A stretch of DNA of 64,000 nt from Drosophila miranda (taxonomy: Eukaryota > Arthropoda > Insecta > Diptera > Drosophilidae), in NCBI RefSeq assembly GCF_003369915.1, contig NC_046675.1, positions 28,706,001 through 28,770,000 of the forward strand. The letters are read 5' to 3'. Each line of letters begins with the position of its first letter. Position 1 is the stretch's first letter. A model generated the notes under the pieces. The model ran no database searches. It worked only from the letters and a program-made list of their open reading frames with translations, and was not told the origin of the DNA. This document shows, one piece after another, positions 34,601 to 45,600 of this stretch. Both the position numbers and the translations under genes were made by a program.

Positions 34601-36962
34601 GTCCGGCTGGAGTTCCGTTTTGGCGGGCTCTACGACATCTCGACGGCGACGTATATTCGTGATTTCTGGCTGTGGCGCTACCTTGGGCAACGGTGTGGAT
34701 GTGTTGGTCCTGTGTTCGTTGACATTGGCCTCTATTTCAACCTTGGAGCCTATATCATCCGAACCATATTCAACATATTCAACCATCACTGACTTGTTGG
34801 TGGGTTCCATTTTGATGGCGCCATCGATACCGATTACCTTTTTCATTACAATATTTCCCTGTGGCTCCTGATCGTCGTGCTGCAAGTGGCTCTCCAGTTG
34901 CTCGTAGCTGCCATCGGCACTCTGCTGCTCACCTTCGTCCTCGGTTTCATATTCGAACAGCTCTGTATTGGCCAAATTGTGCTGACGATCTGGGGGATTC
35001 TCAAGATCTAGCTTGGCCTGCTGTGAAAGTCTTCGCTGGATTTCCTTGTTGTCTATGCCGTGGGTATGCTTTCCATTGATGCGCAGCACCATTGGACCAA
35101 CTGGATTCAAAGTGATGCGCACGTGACAGGTCAGATGCTTGGTGCGTCGCATGATGCATGTGAAGAACATGTGGCCGTTGGACCGACTCTGTGAGTCAAA
35201 GTGATACAGGAATCGATTCAAACATAGAACTCTGCGGCCTTTGGCCGATGGAAGAAATGTGAATTTTGTTAAATCGGTTTCTGTCAGTGGATTATAGCCG
35301 GGCGGAGGGACATAGTTTGCAATAACATCGTATGCCGCTGGCCAAGTGCCACTGGTTTTTCGTTTCCGTGACGGCTTCACCTCCTCCACCGTTTGTTCCT
35401 CTTCGTTCTGGTAATCCTCCAAGTCGGCAGAAATCTCTGCACTCTGGTCATCGTCCATGTACACATCATAGTTCTCCTCATAATCCTCAATAATCAACGA
35501 ATCGAGATCGTCAAATTGAATAGTCGATTGCTCCGGATCAAAGTATTCTATATTGGGACACTCCTGCAGAACGTCAACGGTTTGGTCGTCCTCGACCAAA
35601 ACGATTTGGTGCTTGGCAAACATGGTCATCAGCTTGTCGGCCGAGTAGTGTGGATGTATGTGAGAGTCCGTCTCGATCAAATGCAGACGATGTCCCCCAT
35701 CCAAAGTGGCCTCCGTACATATATTTGCCGTGCACTCAATGTCCCGCTTCCGGACGCATGTCCATCTGTAAATTTCTCCCTTGTATGACTTGCCGCCCAA
35801 ATAATATAAATGTCCATCGATGCAGACCATAACACGGCCATCGCGACGTCGCAGCATGTACACACGGTCCTTCTCCTGCAAAATATAAAAGAATACAGAC
35901 AGTTTTAGTGGCGAGCTTGAGGGGGCTTAAATCGAGAGAGCCTGTACCTCGAAGTCAATGTGAAAGGGGAGAGCTTCCAGAGAGGAGGAACTAATTCTGC
36001 CTGAAATCAATTCGGGTGGCCTCATTGACCCCGAAGCCCGCTCATACAGTCGAGCTCTTTTCGGCTGTGTGGAACTGTACGCATCGTTCTTCTTCATAAT
36101 AGCGATACGCTTGCGCTGGGCCACCTTGCTAACCTCATGATCACTGCATCGGGGATGGATATGGTTGACGGGCACATCGACAACAACGTGCTTCGTCTTG
36201 TCCAGGCCATTGGGTAGAATGGTGCAGATTCGCGATTTGCAGGGAGTTGTTTTATCTTTTCGCCGGTTGCAGAGCCATCGGTAGGTGTTGTTCTTGCCAA
36301 TGCGATCGAAATGGTATAGGTAATCGTCCACACAGAGCATATCAACGCCTTTGGCGGAGCGGACCACGGAGACCTTGGACAGGTCCATGCCATGGTCGGC
36401 GCCGCTGCCTTCGTCCATATTTTTGAATGGTAGTAGCGGTATTTGTTTGACCGGATTTTCAGCGTTATTTTGCCCGAAAAAAAGTGTTGTTCCGTAATTT
36501 AGGCGATTTTTGTCCGGATGCACGGGATTTTTTGGTGGTATTTTTGTTAGCAAAATTATGGCGCGCCTTTTTGTAATTGTTACACGATTATGTAAATTTT
36601 AGTTTTTCCCTTTAGTACGCACTATTTATTACTATAGATTCACATTGTTTTTAGTTAAATCGCACATTTTACTTTCGTGATGCGAAAAAATGCTTTTGTT
36701 CGTGGTGTCAGGGCTGGGCTACGTGCGGAGTTGCCACCCGTCAATTTTGACACAGAAATATTTAAATGTTTTCCATTTTATTCCATTCATTTCCATTACT
36801 TACAGTTTGGTGCGGTTTTTCCCGTTGGACACTCAGGATGAGGAAAGTATTGGCGATCTGCTGCTGCAAATTGACAGCATTTTGCAGTTCGGAGAAGATG
36901 CCGATGTCCAAGTTCGTGACTTTGATGAGCCTGATGCTATTGAAAGGGACCCAGATATGTGA
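31690..36962 (+). CDS. GPN-loop GTPase 3
   Basis: Three exons: 31690-31734, 31788-32446 and 36806-36962; 286 residues, the family's normal length. GPN GTPases act with GPN1 in cytoplasmic assembly and nuclear import of RNA polymerase II. Visible motifs: P-loop GPAGSGKST (residues 9-17, split exactly by intron 1), NLDPAAEHF, the signature Gly-Pro-Asn at residues 71-73, switch FDMPGQIE, and TKVDLL for guanine specificity. Exon 2 ends EDF|, and the frame continues at 36806 as SLVRFFPLD then DEESIGDLLLQID, which is the family's C terminus. Intron 2 is 4.36 kb and holds the whole coding region of gfzf on the opposite strand. The start codon lies 185 bases from the left inverted repeat. AATAAA is at 37008. 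The D. melanogaster gene is, I believe, CG2656. Confidence 0.94.
32552..36418 (-). CDS. gfzf: GST-containing FLYWCH zinc-finger protein
   Basis: Four exons: 36418-35948, 35875-33939, 33330-33183 and 33115-32552; 1039 residues, close to the family length. GFZF is a nuclear and chromatin-linked protein known for hybrid lethality between D. melanogaster and D. simulans and for M1BP-linked promoter binding. Four FLYWCH fingers are seen at about residues 12-87, 158-235, 358-430 and 588-660, each with a [V/L]RSAKG-like opening (the second reads LRRRDG), a C-x(n)-W-x-C or F-x-C middle, and an H-x-H end. Acidic linkers separate them. Exon 3 joins in phase (GA|A) to MKLYAVSDGPPSLAVRMTLK, the start of a GST-like domain of about 230 residues with the NPQKEIPVL and SESIAIMQYL blocks. 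A GST-only product could start at the internal Met. An upstream ATG at 36553 is in frame, but I preferred 36418, MDEGSGAD. Nested in the GPN3 intron. Confidence 0.95.
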
Positions 36963-37007
36963 AGGATTCAGTCTATAGGAATAACATTCTGTTAATTGTT
37001 TACTGTA

Positions 37008-37013
37008 AATAAA
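37008..37013 (+). terminator. Candidate poly(A) signal of the GPN3 gene
   Basis: AATAAA 46 bases after the GPN3 stop codon and 174 bases before the Sas-4 start codon. The two same-strand genes are therefore very close. Confidence 0.5.
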
Positions 37014-37186
37014 AATAAGAAAAAAAAGATAATTTAAATGAATTCCATTAAATCCAAATCCCATCCCTGGCTGGTGCTGCCACTCTTCAGCGACGTTTTG
37101 CAGCACTGTTTTCCACAATTTTGAATTCCAATACGCGTACAGCGTCTAAACAAAAACAAAACAAGCAAATTTAATGTGAAACAATT

Positions 37187-40021
37187 ATGCAGAGCGATGG
37201 AGAGAATTCCATAGCCCTTGCCATTAGCCAAGAGGATATAACGAAGCGCTTGGAGGCGCTGAATCGTTGGCAGGACGAGCAGAAACGCCTGCTGGAGCAG
37301 CGTCAAAACAACCAGCGCGTTATGTTGGGCATGGAACAGCGAAACATGTACCAATTGTTGGGAATAGTTGACAAGGAAGTGGACAGCGCGGAGAGTAGTA
37401 TTTTGGAAGAGTCCGATGTAGAGGATGAAGGTCAGCAGGAGGAGCATGTGTCCATACAAATGCCCCGACACACAGAATATCAGGAGGAAGTGGGCGGCGA
37501 CGCCATGGGCGACAGTCAGCAACCTGCAAAGCCCAAGCGTCCTTTTCTGCGTCGTGGCGAGGGTTTGAAGCAACGCTTTAAGATCAATCCTGATCAGCTC
37601 CGCTTGGAGAATTTGCCTCGTTATAAATTCGCAAATGCGCATCCACAGTTCCGCACGCCCACACAGAAGAAAGGTATTCTGAAGACGCGTCAGGAGGCGA
37701 AAAAAGTTACCACTGCACAGCCACCTACACAGGCTCCTGCTCCTGCTCTTCTATCCCATCCGCCAGACCCCAATGAGCAGCGTTTCCAAAAGCTTCTCAT
37801 CAGCTCTAAAACTGCCTGCAATTCCACGCCAGACCTCAAGTCTTCCTACGCATCCTCTAGCACAACCAGCGTGTCGCCCAGAGTACGTTTCGCGGAGCAG
37901 AGAAGCAGAGAGCATGCTGCCGACGATGAGCACTCCTCTGAGGCTAGTCCCCTGACTGGCGTGTGTTGGGCCAAAGTCTTGAATACACAAAGCATCAAGC
38001 CAGTGCCCCTCATCCAACGACGCACCGCCCAGCTGCGAGTCGATGATGACAGCAATGTAAGCATATTCGAGCTGTTGGAGCAAAAGGCACTAGAGGGCAA
38101 CTTTGACATGAACTCCAGTTGCATACGGACGTTCATGGCGCGCAAGGAGCAGCGCCGTCAGACGGCGGACGATACGGATCAGATTGTGGTCACGCAGCAG
38201 GTGAGGCAAATGCATTTGCAGCCAGAGGTGGCCCAGATCACGGAAATAAACGATGACGATGATGACGACGATGACGACGACGACGACGAGGTGGAGGAGG
38301 ATCAGACGAGTGATCTTACAATGACGCCCCTGCAAGTTGGGAAAAATCAAGTGCGAGTACGCTTCTCCGACTCCAATGACACGCATGACACAACTCTTGG
38401 CGATGGCTCCAATGTCCAACTCTTCGAGCAGTTCAAGTCCGCTCTGTTCCAGGCATTGGAACAGAAGAATAAGTCCACGACTCAAAGTAAATCCGCAGAC
38501 GAGCCCTTCACGAAAGAACTACAAGAGAAGGCGAATCTTGTGCGCACTCGTCTCGAGGAATTAGAAACGGAGATAGCCAAATTCAAAAAACAAAATATGG
38601 AACTAATACGTCTCAAGCAACAGCATGAACTGGAAAAGGCCAAGTGCGCTCAAGACCACTTGGAGGCCATGGATCGTGTCCACGATGAGAAAATCCAAGC
38701 GGAGATCTACCTGCATGACGAGCGCATGAAGATCGAAGAGGAACGGCGAAAGTTTGATCAGCAGATGCGTCTACAAAAGAGCAATGTCAACAGCAAAGAG
38801 AAGAAGGAAATCGCAGCCCTCAAGCAGGAGGTAGAGTCGCTGGAGCTGCAGCTCAAGCAGAAGGAGCAGACCCATATCTCGGCGCAGGCACGCCTGAGAG
38901 CCCAGCTGCGGGCCGGGGAGAAGGAGCAACGCCTTTTTCGCGATGAGATTGAGCTGCTGGGCAAGGAGAACAAGCGTCTGGAGCAGGAGCTGATCAAGGT
39001 CTCGCGCGAGAACAACTCCAAAATGCTGCAGGAAATCAACCGAAATATTGCTAGACTGGCGCCAAAGGTGGTATGTATTTAAACTATAAAAATCAAAGTC
39101 AGATTTATGAACTAATTCGTTTTCTTTTAGCTGCCTCCCACGGATTCAGCTCAGCCTATCGATGAGAATGGACGGCGCACCAAGTCCTTGGATGGACCTC
39201 CTTCTAAAGGGACAGCCAAGCAGCGCGAGTCCATGAGCCGCCGTCAGAGCAGTGGCAATGTGCCCACACGGGGTCAAAGCAGTGGCTATGGACAGCCAAA
39301 TCGAAATCGAACACCTAAGAAGAAGCCAGAGGTTGTGGACGAAAGCTATCCCAGCAGCAGCGCTAGTGATGAGGAAGATGAGGAAGAGCCGCAAGCAGAA
39401 ACTCAAGCAGCAGCTGAAGCAAAATCCACAGTCGAACCCGCAGCGGCTGCAGACTTCAAGCGTGAGATTGTAAATGCAGATGGCAGCAAGGACATTTGGT
39501 ATCCCAATGGCAACCTCAAGAAGATCAGCGCCGATGCCATGACCGTGCGAATGTTGTACTTCAACAAGGACATAAAGGAGTCTGACATCAGGGAGGGCAC
39601 CGTCAAGTATTACTATGCGGAGACAAACACATGGCACACAACCTATTTGGATGGCCTGGAAATACTGGAGTTTCCCAATGGCCAGACGGAGCATCGTCAC
39701 AAAGATGGCACGATTGAGATACGTTTTCCCAATAATACCATCAAAATGGTGGATCCCAGTGATGCCGAGGTGCAGGAGGAGTGGCGCTATGCGGATGGCA
39801 CGCGTCTCGTGCAGCTCCGAAATGGTGATAAGGTTCTAAATCTGCCCAATGGCCAGAAGGAGATACACACAAAGCTGAATAAGCGACGCGAGTATCCCGA
39901 TGGCACAGTCAAGCTGGTCTATCCGGATGGCTCTCAAGAAACGCGCTATTCCAATGGGCGCGTGCGTCTCAAGGATAAAGATGGCAAACTCATAATGGAC
40001 ACCGACTATGCAAAGTATTAA
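37187..40021 (+). CDS. Sas-4: Spindle assembly abnormal 4 (CPAP/CENPJ-like)
   Basis: Two exons, 37187-39070 and 39131-40021, with a 60-base intron; 924 residues. Sas-4 is a centriole assembly protein that binds tubulin and centriole-wall partners. The N-terminal part has a Gln/Arg-rich coiled coil (KRLEALNRWQDEQKRLLEQR). A KPKRPFLRRGEGL motif around residue 113 corresponds to the tubulin-binding PN2-3 segment of CPAP. The middle contains a run of Asp codons near 38251-38288. A long coiled coil spans about residues 440-620. Exon 2 encodes the C-terminal TCP10/G-box domain, a beta-repeat pattern with YPNG, FPNG and YPDG turns from about residue 740 to the end. For exon 1, donor GTG|GTATGT is preferred over AAAG|GTGGTA; both keep the frame. 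Its 3' end almost meets that of MAGE. Confidence 0.96.
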
Positions 40022-40054
40022 AAAACAAATTTCAGTTTAATGTACATACAAATT

Positions 40055-40780
40055 TCAATTGTTATTATCATACGACTTGGCAATCTCCAGCAATTCGGAG
40101 AAGTTTGTGGGGTGTTGCTTGAGTATTTGTGAAGAGAATCCAACAATCTGCTCTGAGGTGAACTCCTCCTTGGCGCGCAAGCCCCAAATGAAGTAGGTTT
40201 TGACCTCCTCGTATGCACTATCCGGCTGTGAGCGCTCTCGCTTTACATACTGCTGCTTGACGAAGGTATCCTCGATTTGTTTCCGCAAATTGCTGCCAAA
40301 GTAGGCGTGATCCTCGTCCACGCGGATGCCCAGCATGGCCAACATTGCATACAGCTTTGTATCCTCGACACGCATTTGGCGCAGAAATATGTACATCAGT
40401 ACAATGTAAAGCAGCGTTAGCTGGGGACGCTGCTCGGACGTCAATTCGTGAATGGAGGCCATGGGCGCCTCGGCCATGCAAATGTACATCTTGGTGGCGT
40501 CATTCAATTGGTGCAGTCGAATGCCATAGCGCTTCGCTAACTGTTTGGCCACCAACGGAAGGCGGCAGTGAAGCTCGGTCTTAGTCCCAACTAGTGGAAC
40601 TAAGTCCTTCTCCTTCATTGGTATCTTTGCCGCCGAGTGATCCAGAATGTATTTCAAAATAATGCGCACTTTGTCGTCAATTTCCGTGAGTTGTTTGGGC
40701 TGCTGCGACTGAGAAGATTGAGTTGCATTCCTGCCCCTACGGGAGTTGCTAGCCATGCCGGCACGAGAGGTGCTGGCCAT
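40055..40780 (-). CDS. MAGE: MAGE homology domain protein (NSE3-like)
   Basis: Single exon, 241 residues. Flies carry one MAGE gene; its product corresponds to NSE3, a subunit of the SMC5/6 complex that works with the NSE1 RING protein in DNA repair. The MAGE homology domain fills most of the protein: VRIILKYILDHSAAKIPMKEKDLV, then LVAKQLAKRYGIRLHQLND, TLLYIVLMYIFLRQM, and the wing-like KQQYVKRERSQPDSAYEEVK and YFIWGLRAKEE. The open frame continues seven codons upstream to a TTG, but the first ATG is at 40780 and suits the family N terminus (MASTSRAGMASNSRRGRN). It converges with Sas-4: stop codons are only 34 bases apart, so 3' UTRs overlap. Only 87 bases separate the start codon from the right inverted repeat. 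Confidence 0.95.
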   Translation of the reverse strand: MASTSRAGMASNSRRGRNATQSSQSQQPKQLTEIDDKVRIILKYILDHSAAKIPMKEKDLVPLVGTKTELHCRLPLVAKQLAKRYGIRLHQLNDATKMYICMAEAPMASIHELTSEQRPQLTLLYIVLMYIFLRQMRVEDTKLYAMLAMLGIRVDEDHAYFGSNLRKQIEDTFVKQQYVKRERSQPDSAYEEVKTYFIWGLRAKEEFTSEQIVGFSSQILKQHPTNFSELLEIAKSYDNNN

Positions 40781-40867
40781 CTTTAAATTGCAAAGAAACA
40801 AACAAAAAACTGTTTGAATGTGAATCGATGTTTTTATTTACAATGGAAGAATCTTCTAGGCCATTTA

Positions 40868-42517
40868 CACATTTAGCCATGTCCACATAATTTTATACAT
40901 ACGATTGATGAATCAATTTTCTATTTAACTGGTGTATTCTTAATACTTGCTTTTATTGCATTTTGCGTAAAAAGAGGTAAGCGAAATAAGTCAAACAAAA
41001 AACAAGTAGCGAAATAGGTTAATCAAGACAAACGAAAAAGGAAATTCGTTCATATTGCTCAATTTTGATATTCCATTGAATAATGCTGACTAACTAAAAC
41101 CTTTAGCTCTGCCCACATAATTTTATCCCATTGATGAATAAATTTTCTACAAGATTGTATAGTTTTTAATCCTTGCTTTTATTGTATTTATTGTAAAAAA
41201 AGGTTTAAACAAAATAGTTCAACAAAAAAACAGTCGCATTGTTGCTGGTATTTGAAGACATGATGCGTGTATAGGCATTTGTATACCCTATTTCGTTAAT
41301 TTTATATGAAGATGAAACGTGATTTATAAAGACTTTTTCTCAAATTGATATTCTTTAGACATATTCAAGTACATTATTAGTATCTTGTGTATATTTATCT
41401 CGATCCTGATACCTACTGAGCCTTGGATGACAAACATATTCACAATTCTATAGCATCCATTTCGCTAGGGTATGACAATTAATGTTGCCGGTAATCATTG
41501 TTGTCAACCGGTTATGACGACTAATTCTTGGTTATTCTTTCCTCCGTCAAATATTCCCAGCTATATAGATCTTTCAGTTTTGCCCAGATAATTTAATATG
41601 ATTGCTGAATCAATTTTAATCAGGATTAATTACTTTTAAAATCTTGCATGTTTTTGTTTTTACAAAAACACGGCTTCAACAAAAATGTTCAATAGTCGCA
41701 GGTTGTGACGTCAATGTTGCTGGTATTTGCAGACTCATTTCTTGTCAACTAGAGTGTGTTCATTTGTATACCCTATTTCGTGAATATTATATAAAGATAC
41801 TGTTTTCCAACCTGCTTTCAAACGTAATTAGTAAAGACCTTGTCTTAGATTGCATTTTTTTGGTCTATTCATGCATTTGATTAGGTGTTTGTATACAAAT
41901 CCTGATCCCTGTAGCGATTCTTTGTCTCTGTAAGAAGACCACTAATTGCAAAATATCGTTTAAAATAGAGACTATCTAGTTTTTTGCATTAATTAGAGCA
42001 TAGGATAACATATATTTCCGCAATTCTATATCATCCATTTCCCCAGGGTATGTGTGCATGGAATTAGCAACATGTTTGTGTATGGAATGGGACTCATTTG
42101 TTGTGAACCGGTTATTGCAAAATCGAATATTTCAAGCTATATAGATGCCCACTTAGCTTTATCCCATAGATAAATGCATTTTCTACAAGATTGCTTCTTT
42201 TAATTACCTTAATGTATTTTATTTTGACTAAAATACGGTTCTCAAGTAAATGTTGCCGCAACATGTGTATGGAATGAGACTCATTGCTGTCAACCGGTTA
42301 TTACCGATTCTACCCGATTCAAATAAATACCAAAATATACGGTCTCATTTCAAAAATATACTGATGAATTCAAGTTATATTTTACATATTCCTCGTTTTT
42401 GATATTCCGTCGAATATTACTAGCTATATAGAACATTTAGCCATGCCCACATAGTTTTATACGATTGATGAATCAATTTTCTATTTAACTGGTGTATTCT
42501 TAATACTTGCTTTTTTT
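40868..42517 (-). repeat. Right arm of a 1.6-kb inverted repeat
   Basis: Reverse complement of 29901-31505, with the same internal degenerate units. Differences seen by eye: a 21-base segment at about 41718-41738 that is missing from the left arm, an extra stretch of about 45 bases near 40940-40980, and scattered substitutions near the outer end. The spacer between the arms is 31506-40867, about 9.36 kb, and contains GPN3, gfzf, Sas-4 and MAGE. Confidence 0.92.
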
Positions 42518-42599
42518 GCATTTTGCGTAAAAAGAGGTTTTAGCGAAATAAGTTTTTTGGTCAAAATTTTACAATGACCCGCCAGTCTGACCACGGATT

Positions 42600-42607
42600 T
42601 ATCGATA
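42600..42607. promoter_or_regulatory. DRE-like palindrome TATCGATA
   Basis: Exact core of the DNA replication-related element bound by DREF. It opens a 330-base stretch rich in ATCGAT words. Confidence 0.4.
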
Positions 42608-42608
42608 A

Positions 42609-42680
42609 AATATACCGTCCGACCCTCAGAAATATACCGAAACATACCGCCTCACTTTCAAAATATACCGTCGGCGTATA
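42609..42680 (+). repeat. ATACCG cassette at the outer side of the right arm
   Basis: AATATACCGTCCGACCCTCAG, then AAATATACCGAAACATACCG, then CTTTCAAAATATACCGTCG. Read in the reverse sense it matches the cassettes at 12541-12599 and 31577-31633. Confidence 0.5.
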
Positions 42681-45600
42681 AAATTGAAATCGATGCAAAT
42701 ACCAAAAAATACCTTTGTTATCGGACAAAATCAGCTGATTTTTTACCTTTTATCGACTTCAGCTTGAAGTTATCGACTGCCACTTCCCCGATAATTCGTT
42801 AATGAAATTTGTATGGCGCTGGGTGGCGCTGTACATGTAGTTGCGACAAAAAGGCGCCAGGTGGCGCGCTAATCGATAGCTATCGATGAACAGAAATCGA
42901 TGCATCGATAGCCAAATTTGGCGCGTAAATTCAATTTGAATTAGTGGGACACTTGCTATTGTTGGAAATTAAATGGTTTTATGTTTCCCTTCTCCATCCG
43001 ACTACCCTTGACAGCTGCTTTTATTGCTATTCAAGTGCAAATGCGCACTGAATTCGCTCGTTAGGACGTACGAAAGTGGGTTAAGCATGCCTGAAGTGGC
43101 ACATCCTTTAGTGGGCTACTATTGATTGATTTCGTTATGCTGGACAGACAGCCTTTCCTCTGTCACTCAATGCATTTCACTTTCAGTTTTCCCAACAGCC
43201 TTTCCTTCGATAGAAAGACATTATTCGCTGTAAGAGATTTTTCTTTCCAATTTTTCCAACCGATGAGATGAGCATAAAAATTGCACTTTGCATAAGGATT
43301 GCAGCGTCTCTGGAGGTGATGTGTTTTTAATTAAAATGGTAAAATTGCCGCGACGTGGATTGCAGGAAGCAAACAACTTTCAAAACTAAACTCGAATGAC
43401 ATGCACGGTCAACATTTGCCGCAGAGACGCAGAGATTCGAGGCAACAAAACAAACAAAACGACGAAATGGTAATGCAGTTTGTGCAGACACGCGCCCAGG
43501 AGTGCACTACCAGACGCAAAATGCAAAAGCAAACGCAAACGCAGACTGAGGCCAAACCGCACCGCAGATTTTATTGCCTTGAAATGTGCGTTTTAGGTGG
43601 CTGAGGTGAAAACTAGTTACCAGCGACTGCGTAAGCCGGCATAAAGTGAAGTGCTCTATCCATAAATAATAAATCTACAGGCGGAAGACAGACAAAAGTT
43701 GACTGGCCAGGCGGCAAGCTTTAATTGATTTGCCATTGTTCCGCCTTAAACAAAAGCCAAAACCCCAATCTCAAAGAGTTCACAAATTTATGCGGCCCGA
43801 GTCTTTTGTTAAGTTTGAAACTGAAATGGATATCCGTTTAGGTGCGCAATTTTATGCTCCACCAGGGGTTGTAATAACTTTAGAATTTGCATACAAACTC
43901 CTCACAAATCTGAGGCATCTCCGCCTTTGCGCCAATGTGTCTCCGTGTCTCAAAGAAATTGCGAGTGAGTCAACAAATAGTCATTGTCAACACTTTGACT
44001 TTGACTTTCTACCAACAGATAAACATTTTTGCTTTCAAAATGCGCATTGTAACGTAAACTTCAGACCACGACTCATTTTTTTATGCCTGGCTAATTGTAC
44101 TCTGCAGTCAGAGTCGGATACCGGCAGAGTTGAAGAAATGTTTCATATAATAAGTATTTTTGTTGCTTTTGCTGAAAAGAAAGTCAAGGTCTTTGGGAAC
44201 TGGCTGTACCAGCTTTTGAGACGTTTTGTGGCCATTAAAAATTAGCAAATGGCTGGAGCAAGTCATTTAGAATTTTCATGATAAACAAAAACCCATGACC
44301 AGCCAATAGAGTAACGACAGCGACCAGTTTTTTGCTGCTGCTGGGCTCACACAATGGTGGTAAAAACTATTAATAAATTAATAACAGAATATCAAGAAAA
44401 GGCCACACAAAAAAGAAAGCTATCCAAGGAATGTAGGGGAGTGTTGGACACCCTATGATATGTTATTGAGGAATATGGGTTTACAAAGAGTTCATTCTAC
44501 TCCCAATATTTATGGCTTATTTCCCTTCTTTCTCTCATATGTTACAACCTGATAGAGTGTACCGATAATCCCCACTTTTTCGAAAACAAGAATTCAAGCA
44601 ACAATAGCCTGCTGTCGTTGACTCAGTCGCTGGTTGCTGGTTGCGTGCCGTTCCTTCAAAAGTGGACTACCTTCAGCGGAGTGGTTTGGCATTCTTGTCG
44701 AACCGGGTGCTTGTGCCCGGCTCGTGGCTAAGTCGGGTCCCCAGACACCGGCACATCGATTAGATTATGATTTGCAGCTACTCTCTAAGCAACCAGTTCT
44801 GCTCTCCTATAAATGTCAATGGGTTTCACAATTAACAACTTTGCATGAGGCGGCTAAAGTTCAGTTCTAAAAACAAAAGACTTGGCTTGTTCTTTGCCAT
44901 TGGCCTCCTAATTAAGACCATGGCCCAAAATAGACGATCCTCGTCGTTTTTATTGTCTTTCGACCTTTTACACTTAATAAATTTCGATGCAAACCAGATG
45001 GCGGCTCCAAGCTGATAATCAAATTAAAGGCTTATCAAAACGGTTTGCCAAACGGCTGCAACAATCGTCATAATTAAAGACGGACAAATGAGGAATGACT
45101 TGACTTTAGTTGGGGGCCAAGATTACTCGTGCATGAAAAATCGCACAAACGCACTGAATTTTATAGGCTCTGAAAGTTGTTGAATGAAGCTGACTGGAGA
45201 TGAATGATGAAATCCAACCCATGAATGGGGGGTTCCAGTTCTCGATGTTCAAAATTAATGGGCAACCGGATCTAGAGGTTACGTTTTATGACTCGAGAAG
45301 ATTCCTTTAAGCAACAGGATTTACCAAACTTTAAGCAATTAATTTATTTCAATGACTAATAATTTTATTGCCTTCTATTTTATTTGTTTTTGATTCAAAT
45401 ATTTTTGCATGAGCAGATTTGTTGAAGGTCATCTTGAAAACCGTTTTTATTTATTTCTTTTGAATCTTTCTGGGTCTTCAACCTGATCTTTTTACTGTCT
45501 TTAGGTTTCTTTTATTTGTTTTTATAGCTCTTCACGATTCACGATACGATATCTTGTTTTTGGGGTATTCTAAATGGTTTATTAATTTGTATAACCCCAT

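Noticed and set aside
41644-41880. Short open frame present in both inverted-repeat arms
   Set aside because: It is shared only because the arms are copies; the left copy differs by a 21-base deletion and the translation is low-information. It is not evidence for a gene.
29901-42517. Possible CRISPR-like or LTR structure from the repeated arms
   Set aside because: The copies are inverted, not direct, contain no spacer pattern, no reverse transcriptase and no tRNA primer site; the organism is a eukaryote.
43730-44245. 171-codon plus-strand open frame
   Set aside because: It starts with TTG, lacks any known motif and lies in AT-rich non-coding DNA; a chance frame is more likely.
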